Source: Spirochaetales bacterium
Lineage (GTDB): Bacteria; Spirochaetota; Spirochaetia; JAFGXN01
Direction of reading: 5' to 3'
DNA: 55,950 nt
Assembly: GCA_016936615.1 (NCBI GenBank)
Contig: JAFGXN010000041.1
Coordinates: forward strand, 1 to 55,950
Part shown: positions 48,906 through 55,950 of the stretch, in pieces
How the letters are laid out: each line of letters starts with the position of its first letter
How positions within the stretch are numbered: position 1 is the stretch's first letter
The notes under the pieces: model-generated
The model's input: only the letters and a program-made list of their open reading frames with translations
The model's database searches: none
What the model was told of the DNA's origin: nothing
Program-made: the position numbers and the translations under genes

Positions 48906-50471
48906 ATGGATGATAAAAAAGGTGAATCAAAGTCTATCTTAAGTACTTTAGTCGTCAGTCTTTGCACATTAGTGTCAAGAATTTTAGGATTTGTGAAACT
49001 AGCAGTAATTGCAAAATATTTTGGTGGAGATAAAGTCGCTGATATTATAAATTTCACCTTTAATATCCCCAATAACCTCCGTAAGTTGATGGCTGAAGGC
49101 GCATTATCTTCCGCCTTTGTTCCAGTCCTCTCAGATGAGATTGAGAAAAAAAAAGATCACGATGCAGCTAGAAAATTAGTCCAGAATGTCTTGGCATTGC
49201 AGTTTATTATTGTTGTGCCCATAACTATTCTCTGTTTTATCTTTTCGAGACAAATAATGGGGTTGATTTCAACATATGAGGGTAACGATCTCACGTTAGC
49301 TGCAGATCTATTCAAATATTTTATGATCTACCTTCTGCTGATAAGTCTAAGTGCAGTCCTCATGGGTACAATCAATACTCATGCAAAGTTCTTGATACCA
49401 GCATTAACTCCTATTTTGTTTTCAATCTTTGTAATTGTTGCAGTAATTGTTCTTTATGAATATATCGGTGCTTTTTCCATGGTCGTTGGAGTCTTGTCTG
49501 GAGGAGTTGCTCAAATATTTTTTCAACTACCTCAATTTTTTCGCCTAAAATACTCCTTTGTTCCTTCCCTGAGAGTCAAAAGTCCAGGATTCAAGCGAGT
49601 TCTGATAAATTGGGTTCCAATATTAGTTGCCTCTAGCATCTTCTCTGTTACACAAATCATAGCCAACGCACTAGCGACCTCCTTGCCAGAGGGAAGTGTA
49701 ACCGCATTGAACAACTCTATAGTCTTTTTTCAGCTACCGCTTGGCATCTTCTCCATAGCAATCACAACCGTACTATTCCCCAAGATGAGCCGTCAATTTG
49801 CAGTAGATGATGTCGAAGGTGTCAAGTCCACAGTTGTTCGTGGATTGAATATGATGTTTATGTTGCTTGTTCCATCAATGATAGTTCTAATCTTTTTTGG
49901 AAAAGATATGATAAGCGCAGCCTTTGTCCGAGGTTTTTATACCCAGGAACACGCAATCCTTGCAGCAGATGTCTTGATTTACTATTCAATAGGGCTTTTC
50001 TTTGTTGGTTCTTTTAATTTTCTTAATAGATTCTTTTACTCGAGGAAAAATTTTTCAATACCCCTGATAGCAGCATTAATTGTTGCAATTGTAGATATAA
50101 GCTTGTCAATTATCCTTATGCGAACCCCTCTTGAGGCAGCTGGTCTAGCTCTAGCCAATACAATCTCGTTTTTTGTTGGATTTGTGATACTATTTTTCTT
50201 TTTTCGTAATATGGTTGGAAAATTGAATTTTAGAGATACCATTCTTGATTCAATAAAAATAACAATTTCAATGGTGCCCTTGTTTTTTCTACTATTCTAT
50301 TCGTCAATTTTTATAGAAAAATTCAACCTTAACCAATCTAATAAGATTTACATGCTTGTTGTTGCAGCTGTAGGAATTGTTGCGATGATTTTAGTTTTAG
50401 TACTTTATCGCCTAACAAAAGTCTCTACACTTGCCGAATTAATGAGTATGAGAAGGAGAAAAAAGCCATGA
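48906..50471 (+). CDS. murJ: Lipid II flippase MurJ
   Basis: STLVVSLCTLVSRILGFVKLAVIAKYFG, NIPNNLRKLMAEGALSSAFVPVLSDE. Confidence 0.96.
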   Translation: MDDKKGESKSILSTLVVSLCTLVSRILGFVKLAVIAKYFGGDKVADIINFTFNIPNNLRKLMAEGALSSAFVPVLSDEIEKKKDHDAARKLVQNVLALQFIIVVPITILCFIFSRQIMGLISTYEGNDLTLAADLFKYFMIYLLLISLSAVLMGTINTHAKFLIPALTPILFSIFVIVAVIVLYEYIGAFSMVVGVLSGGVAQIFFQLPQFFRLKYSFVPSLRVKSPGFKRVLINWVPILVASSIFSVTQIIANALATSLPEGSVTALNNSIVFFQLPLGIFSIAITTVLFPKMSRQFAVDDVEGVKSTVVRGLNMMFMLLVPSMIVLIFFGKDMISAAFVRGFYTQEHAILAADVLIYYSIGLFFVGSFNFLNRFFYSRKNFSIPLIAALIVAIVDISLSIILMRTPLEAAGLALANTISFFVGFVILFFFFRNMVGKLNFRDTILDSIKITISMVPLFFLLFYSSIFIEKFNLNQSNKIYMLVVAAVGIVAMILVLVLYRLTKVSTLAELMSMRRRKKP

Positions 50472-51832
50472 AAAAGATAATTCTAGCATTTTTGTTACTA
50501 AGCTCAGTATTTGCATACTCCCAGGAAGTAGAAAAAATCGATGATGCTGAGGCAAAGATTAGAAACGAGAGGCTAGCAATCTTTGAGTGGGGAACTCCCG
50601 ACGATGTTAAAGAGTTGATAAACCGATTAATTGGTGAAGAGGATGATAGCTATGTTGAGCAAGTAATTGCTCTGCTTGATGCACCATTTGTCTCAAACGT
50701 AATTGAAGAGATCTTTGGATATCTGAAAAAGTTTAAATCTCCTGCAGCCTTTGATAATGCGGTTGAAATTCTGAAATTCTTTGACGAATATCCTGATAAC
50801 ACAGTTAAATTAGCAATATCATACCTTGATACAATTGCAGATCAATTAGAGTTTGATGATGAGTTTGCAGAAATTCTGTGGATGATTGTCGAGACAGACC
50901 ATGTGAATACAATTATCTTGACCTTAGCTCTTATAAAAAAAACTAATCTATCTCAGTTTAGTGATAAGCTTCTAAAGCTATACAAACAGAGCCAGACTGA
51001 TTCTCGTTTAAAACCCCGCATATTGTCTGTTCTAGCATATTTCAAGCATCCTGAAGCCTTTGATGAGATAAAAAACATACTTTCTGATTCAAATGAAGAT
51101 AAATCACTACGTTGGGAAGCTTGCCGAAGTGCAGTCTATTATGTTGGCAATGCTGATCTTGAGAAAATATTGGCAGGATTACTCGACGATAATGACGCGT
51201 ACCTTCGAATGTATGCTTATGAGGCATTGTTCTCGGTAGCAACAGACCCTGAAAAATATTTTAAAAATTCATTCCGTGATAATTTTTGGAAGATTAGACA
51301 AACCGCGATAAGGGTTGCTGGTGAGAAGAAGCTTGTTGAATATGTTGGTGTATTGAAATATCTTGCTGAGAATGATAAAGAGCAGGTAATTAAAAAAAAT
51401 GCAATTGAGGCTCTAGGCAGAATTGGAGGCGAGGAGGCTGAGGATTTTTTAGTAGCTCTTCTTTTTAATACTAGAAAATCTCCTGATTTGAGAATTTCTG
51501 CAATCGAAGCTTTAGACCTAGCAAAGTCGAAGAGTTACTATCATAGATTAACTAGTATCTTTGATGAGAAGATGCAAGACAAACAGAAATATGCCCTGCT
51601 TGGAAAGATTGCAGATATCTGTAGATATCATGATTATGATCTTGATCTTGAGATATTCTTTAAAAAATGTATCGAGTCAAATAACTTTGTCTTAAAGGTA
51701 AGTGCTCTTCGTTGGATTCTTCATACAAAGGTTGTCTTTTCAAAAGATTTAATCAAGAGTTGGTCGGAAAAAGAGAAAAAAAATCTAGTAGGAAGGTTAA
51801 GTCTTCAGATTATTCAGTTAGATACTGATTGA
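50468..51832 (+). CDS. HEAT-repeat secreted protein
   Basis: Signal MKKIILAFLLLSSVFAYSQ; HEAT-like repeats (KKNAIEALGRIGGEEAEDFLVALL). Confidence 0.8.
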   Translation: MKKIILAFLLLSSVFAYSQEVEKIDDAEAKIRNERLAIFEWGTPDDVKELINRLIGEEDDSYVEQVIALLDAPFVSNVIEEIFGYLKKFKSPAAFDNAVEILKFFDEYPDNTVKLAISYLDTIADQLEFDDEFAEILWMIVETDHVNTIILTLALIKKTNLSQFSDKLLKLYKQSQTDSRLKPRILSVLAYFKHPEAFDEIKNILSDSNEDKSLRWEACRSAVYYVGNADLEKILAGLLDDNDAYLRMYAYEALFSVATDPEKYFKNSFRDNFWKIRQTAIRVAGEKKLVEYVGVLKYLAENDKEQVIKKNAIEALGRIGGEEAEDFLVALLFNTRKSPDLRISAIEALDLAKSKSYYHRLTSIFDEKMQDKQKYALLGKIADICRYHDYDLDLEIFFKKCIESNNFVLKVSALRWILHTKVVFSKDLIKSWSEKEKKNLVGRLSLQIIQLDTD

Positions 51833-52175
51833 CCTTTCTCATTATCTCATCGATTTTGAAAGGTTTTTCAATATAATCTACACCACCAGCATTCTGTGCA
51901 AGTTGCTTTGATTCAGAATCATTGCTTGCACTCAAGAAAATTACAGGAATATCTGCAAATTCACTCTCTTTTTTTATTTCTCTACAGGCTTCGAAGCCGT
52001 CCATTTTAGGCATTTTAATATCAAGTAGAATCATATCCGGCTTTTTCTGTTTGATAGAATCGATTGCTAGACTTGGATCTGCAAATAGTCTTAATTCAAA
52101 GTTATTTTCAAGTATTGATTCTAGAAGTTTTAGGTTGATAGGGTTGTCGTCTACGATTACTAATTCTTTACTCAT
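51810..52175 (-). CDS. Single-domain response regulator (CheY-like receiver)
   Basis: LVIVDDNPINLKLLESIL, DMILLDIKMPKMDGFE, PVIFLSASND, YIEKPF; start likely ATG at 52175 (MSKELVIVDD). Confidence 0.92.
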   Translation of the reverse strand: MSKELVIVDDNPINLKLLESILENNFELRLFADPSLAIDSIKQKKPDMILLDIKMPKMDGFEACREIKKESEFADIPVIFLSASNDSESKQLAQNAGGVDYIEKPFKIDEIMRKVNQYLTE

Positions 52176-52318
52176 TTTTACCTCAGCTTTAATTATATTA
52201 GAAACTTCATTATAACGCAAATTTACATTTTTGGCAAAAGAAAAGTTTCTTTTTGACTGATAAAAATCTCAGTTTTTTTAAATTTTTCATAATAATATAT
52301 TCTCAGTGCATAAAAAAC

Positions 52319-52346
52319 TTGCATTTATTACAGCTCATTATATAAT
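52319..52346 (+). promoter_or_regulatory. Candidate promoter TTGCAT-N16-TATAAT
   Basis: TTGCAT 52319-52324, TATAAT 52341-52346. Confidence 0.55.
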
Positions 52347-52369
52347 AGTATCATATTAAGGAGTTTGTC

Positions 52370-52630
52370 TTGTCAAAGTTTTATTGTCAGAGTTGTGGAA
52401 TGCCTATCAGTAAAGATCCTCACCACGGTGGGCTAGAGAAGGATGGAACGAGATCTAGCAGATATTGTAGTTTCTGCTACAATGATGGTGAGTTTGTTCA
52501 GAAAGATATAACCTTAGAGCAGATGCAGGGAGTTGTCTTAGAACAACTTTTAAAATCGAAGATGCCAAGACTTTTGGTTCGAATTTATGTTAGAAATATT
52601 AAGAAATTGTCACGCTGGAAGACAAAGTGA
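52370..52630 (+). CDS. Putative zinc-ribbon protein (PF12674-like)
   Basis: YCQSCGMPISKDPHHGGLEKDGTRSSRYCSFCYNDGEF. Confidence 0.88.
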   Translation: MSKFYCQSCGMPISKDPHHGGLEKDGTRSSRYCSFCYNDGEFVQKDITLEQMQGVVLEQLLKSKMPRLLVRIYVRNIKKLSRWKTK

Positions 52631-52636
52631 GGTGCG

Positions 52637-52843
52637 ATGTCAGAAGTCAAGAAATTGTTTAGAAGTAAGAAAAATAAGATGGTAGCTGGGGTTTTGGGTG
52701 GGCTTGCCGAATATTTTAATATCGACGCAACCTTAGTTCGAGTTATTGGGATTTTGATAATACTTTTTTCTGGGTTTGTCCCTGGAATAGTAGCTTATCT
52801 GATATTAATTCTAATAATGCCAGTAAATCCTGCTCAAGATTAG
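52637..52843 (+). CDS. PspC domain-containing protein
   Basis: KMVAGVLGGLAEYFNIDATLVRVIGILIILFSGFVPGIVAYLIL. Confidence 0.92.
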   Translation: MSEVKKLFRSKKNKMVAGVLGGLAEYFNIDATLVRVIGILIILFSGFVPGIVAYLILILIMPVNPAQD

Positions 52844-52972
52844 TTTTTATTAAAAAAAACTACAAAAATCTTTATATTCATTAGATATTTCTTTGTTTTA
52901 ACTACTTGTATCATAGATTAAATTTACTCTCTGTGCTATTATTTGTTATAAATTTTACGGAGATTCTATTAG

Positions 52973-54751
52973 ATGAACAATTTTGATGACATGAGTATCA
53001 GGCCTGCAATTCTCCAAGCGTTGAAGAAAGCCGGTTTTGATACACCTACACCTATCCAAAGCAGTGTTATTCCATTTTTTATGGAAAATGACAAGGATAT
53101 TATTGCTTTAGCAGGTACCGGCACGGGGAAAACAGCAGCCTTTGGAATCCCATTATTAGAAAAACTAGACTATAATTTGTTTGCAGTGCAAGCAGTTATT
53201 TTATCGCCTGTTAGAGAGTTAGCAACTCAGATAAACGAAGAGTTAGAGATGCTATCTGGTAACATGAAAGGTCCGGACATTTTTTCTGTATATGGTGGGA
53301 TGAGTATTAGCAATCAATTTAGAAGATTGCGAAATGGAGTACAAGTCTTATGCGCGACACCAGGAAGATTAAGGGACATTATAGAGAAAAAAGCTATTGA
53401 TTTTTCACAGGTAAAGACCTTTGTTATTGACGAGGCAGACAGATTTTTTGAGATGGGTTTTCTTGAAGACCTTGAGTTTATAATGATGAATATGCCAAAG
53501 GAGAAGCAGGTATGCATGTTTTCAGCAACTATGCCTCCAGCAATTCAGAAATTAGCACAAACTTTTATTAGGGAACCTGAGGTTTTTAAAGTAAAGGGAA
53601 CAAACCAGTCAAGTGTTAACATAACTCACAGTTTTGTTGTTGCTGGACGTGGACATCGCTACGAGGTTCTAAGACGTGTCTTAGACCATTGTCCAGAGAT
53701 CTACGGTATTGTATTTTGCCGTACTAAGAAAGAGACTGCAGATATTAGCGAAATGCTGCATAGAGACGGATATGAGATTGATTGTTTGCATGGCGATATG
53801 CAGCAGCTTGATCGAGAATCAGTTATTAGGAAGTTTAAGACTAAGAAATTAAGGATTTTGGCTGCGACAGATGTTGCTGCTAGAGGTATTGATGTAGATA
53901 GTCTTACTCATATTATTAATTATTCATTGCCAGATGATCCTGAGACTTATATACATAGGACTGGGCGAACAGCAAGAGCAGGGAAGAGTGGTATTGCTGT
54001 ATCAATTATCGAGAAATCAGATCACAAGAGGATTGGTTTTTTTGAGAAAAAGATAGGAAAGTCTATTACTCGAATGAATATTCCTTCTGCTGATGAGATT
54101 TGTAGAAATCAGTTGGATTTCCTCTCTACATCACTAGAGACTCAGGGATTTAATATTGATGAGTTTAAGAATGCATATCCAGATATCTATCAGAAATTTA
54201 GTGAGATGTCTCGTGATGATATGTTGAATTACATTCTTGCTGCTGAGTATGGTAAAATCCATGAGTTTTACTTGAATAGGAAGGATCTGCAAGAGGTTAG
54301 TCTTGTCAGAGATTTCAATGATAGACCAAGTCGAGGTGGACGAGATAGTCGTGGCCGAGACAACAGTCGTGGACGTGATCGTGATTACGGCAATAGGGCT
54401 GGAGGCGGAAGGAGAGAAGACTCCTTTGCTAAAGGAAAGAGACCTTTTTCTGATGATAGACGAAGCACAGGTGGCTCTCCACGTAGAGAATCCGCAGGTA
54501 GTAACCAAGCTGGTTACACGCGATTCTTTGTAACTATGGGGCGAAAGGATAATATCTCTCCACGAGATATTATTGGTTTTGTAAATGAGTCAACAAATGT
54601 TAGAAACATCCCAATAGGTGATATCGATATCAAGGATAATTTTAGTTTCTTTGAGGCTGATTCATCATATGAGAAGATGATTGTAGAGAAATGCGATGGT
54701 GCAAGATTTATTAACAAGAAGATTGCACTTGAAGTTGCAAAAAAAAGATAA
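52973..54751 (+). CDS. DEAD-box RNA helicase with Arg/Gly-rich linker and DbpA-like C-terminal RNA-binding domain
   Basis: TPIQSSVIP, AGTGTGKTAAFGIP, SPVRELATQI, DEADRFFEMGF, SAT, HRTGRTARAGKSG; C-terminal TRFFVTMGRKDNISPRDIIGFV. Confidence 0.95.
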   Translation: MNNFDDMSIRPAILQALKKAGFDTPTPIQSSVIPFFMENDKDIIALAGTGTGKTAAFGIPLLEKLDYNLFAVQAVILSPVRELATQINEELEMLSGNMKGPDIFSVYGGMSISNQFRRLRNGVQVLCATPGRLRDIIEKKAIDFSQVKTFVIDEADRFFEMGFLEDLEFIMMNMPKEKQVCMFSATMPPAIQKLAQTFIREPEVFKVKGTNQSSVNITHSFVVAGRGHRYEVLRRVLDHCPEIYGIVFCRTKKETADISEMLHRDGYEIDCLHGDMQQLDRESVIRKFKTKKLRILAATDVAARGIDVDSLTHIINYSLPDDPETYIHRTGRTARAGKSGIAVSIIEKSDHKRIGFFEKKIGKSITRMNIPSADEICRNQLDFLSTSLETQGFNIDEFKNAYPDIYQKFSEMSRDDMLNYILAAEYGKIHEFYLNRKDLQEVSLVRDFNDRPSRGGRDSRGRDNSRGRDRDYGNRAGGGRREDSFAKGKRPFSDDRRSTGGSPRRESAGSNQAGYTRFFVTMGRKDNISPRDIIGFVNESTNVRNIPIGDIDIKDNFSFFEADSSYEKMIVEKCDGARFINKKIALEVAKKR

Positions 54752-54772
54752 TAGTGTAATAATTATTTGAAA

Positions 54773-54812
54773 AACCCCCAAGCCAGATAACGGTTGGGGG
54801 TTCTTTTTTTTG
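54773..54812. terminator. Intrinsic terminator between convergent genes
   Basis: AACCCCCAA (54773-54781) / TTGGGGGTT (54794-54802) followed by CTTTTTTTT. Confidence 0.9.
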
Positions 54813-54823
54813 TATAAAATCTT

Positions 54824-55831
54824 TTACAAGCTTATGTTAAGTTTAATCCTGAAATCATGGTGATCTGCTCCAGCTCTAGCTGAACCAACTTCCCATAGAG
54901 GAATGTATTGGAAGCTAATATCTATCCAATCCTTGGCAAAACCTAATCCTAGAGTTAGTCCATTTTCAATTTTTCCATTGTAGTTTTTGTTAAAGAGTAA
55001 TGCATATCCTAGATGAAGATTCATGAAGTCTAGTGGTGCATATTTAATTCCTGTAAAGTTCCATGTTCTGAAGCTATGAGAATCTCCTATATTTCCCCAA
55101 GTCTTTATCTCTCCATCATAGAATAGTCCGAAGTTAGCTGCTGGTGTCTCTTCGATAAAGTTACCAAACATGAAGTTGAAGCTATATAGTACCTGGTTGA
55201 AGAGAGATACTTGTTTCGCAGTATCCTGTGTCCACATTGGTTGAGCCCAGTAGTAGAGATTCATGTCGAAGAAGCCTTCTGGGACACTGATATCAAAACT
55301 AGCCCAAGTTATGAATCCAGCTGTGACTGAAGGGTCATATGCATCTGCACCTTCACCTCCACCAGCATTTATTCCAACTGCAGCTTCTAATGCATATGTC
55401 ATTGAGAAGTAGTCGTTAGCTGTATAGGTTACGCCTAATCCAGCATATATCTCAGTGTATGCAAACTCCGGTGCTGTTGATTCAGCACTCATTGAAAATC
55501 CAGGGAAAAAGTCTAGTTGGAAGAATAGATAGACATCATCTGTTAGACTAGCACCCGCACCAATCCAGGTAAATACTGTCATATCTAGGATTGGTGAGTT
55601 ATTAAATCCTGGTTGCAAGGCATCGCTACCGTTTACAGGAACAAATACATCATTCTTGTTAGCCATTCCAAAATATGGATCCCATGTAATCTTCTTCTCT
55701 TCTTGAGCCTCATTTGCCTCTTGAGCCTCTTGTGTTGGTTGCGCTTCTTCACTGTTCGCCTCTTGAGCAAAAGCAGTAAAGCCTAGTAATAAAATCAGTG
55801 CAAGTAATATTAGTTTTTTTACGTTTTTCAT
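54824..55831 (-). CDS. Exported, probably outer-membrane beta-barrel protein with N-terminal QEA-rich linker
   Basis: Signal MKNVKKLILLALILLLGFTAFAQ; EANSEEAQPTQEAQEANEAQEEKK; amphipathic aromatic strands; AGGAGG SD upstream. Confidence 0.7.
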   Translation of the reverse strand: MKNVKKLILLALILLLGFTAFAQEANSEEAQPTQEAQEANEAQEEKKITWDPYFGMANKNDVFVPVNGSDALQPGFNNSPILDMTVFTWIGAGASLTDDVYLFFQLDFFPGFSMSAESTAPEFAYTEIYAGLGVTYTANDYFSMTYALEAAVGINAGGGEGADAYDPSVTAGFITWASFDISVPEGFFDMNLYYWAQPMWTQDTAKQVSLFNQVLYSFNFMFGNFIEETPAANFGLFYDGEIKTWGNIGDSHSFRTWNFTGIKYAPLDFMNLHLGYALLFNKNYNGKIENGLTLGLGFAKDWIDISFQYIPLWEVGSARAGADHHDFRIKLNISL

Positions 55832-55950
55832 TGCACACCTCCTAATCTCTTATAACAAATTTTAGCACTTTTCATTGTTAATATCAAAGAAAACGGAGAA
55901 TTTTATAATATTTATTTAGATTTTGAAAATATTGAAAGAAATAATGAAAT

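Noticed and set aside
1-55950. tRNA, rRNA, prophage or CRISPR-Cas loci
   Set aside because: No tRNA cloverleaf, rRNA-like segment, phage structural gene, cas gene or spaced repeat array recognised by eye; a tRNAscan/Infernal run would be needed to exclude small RNAs.

Overview
This AT-rich window carries a dense gene set, mostly on the + strand. Its gene content and operon order (uvrA followed by an LptD/OstA-like protein; phoH-PgpH/7TM-HD-ybeY-TlyC/CBS; rimP-nusA-infB-rbfA-truB-ribF-rpsO-pnp; an LptF/LptG pair-tgt-murJ) suggest a spirochaete, probably Treponema-like. That taxonomy is an inference. Most of the window is housekeeping. The accessory part includes the 3' end of an Rpn-type nuclease with 24-bp repeats, a BspA-like LRR lipoprotein, an FN3-repeat phosphoesterase lipoprotein, a GH29 fucosidase lipoprotein, and a truncated GH127-like beta-sandwich protein. 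I found no convincing CRISPR array, prophage, tRNA or rRNA. The observations most worth a second look are: (1) a GC-rich intergenic island at about 2525-2745 containing several GNA-triloop mini-hairpins, including overlapping GCGAAGC, inside a possible cloverleaf; (2) a consensus-like promoter followed directly by a terminator-like hairpin ahead of rimP-nusA, which implies a NusA-operon attenuator and a misplaced rimP start; (3) NusA with a C-terminal acidic linker plus zinc ribbon; (4) a CPA2 antiporter with a C-terminal PTS-EIIA-like domain; (5) the truncated GH127-like ORF; and (6) a possible intragenic start in the Rpn tail. No search or folding software was run. All assignments come from reading the sequence and the ORF translations.
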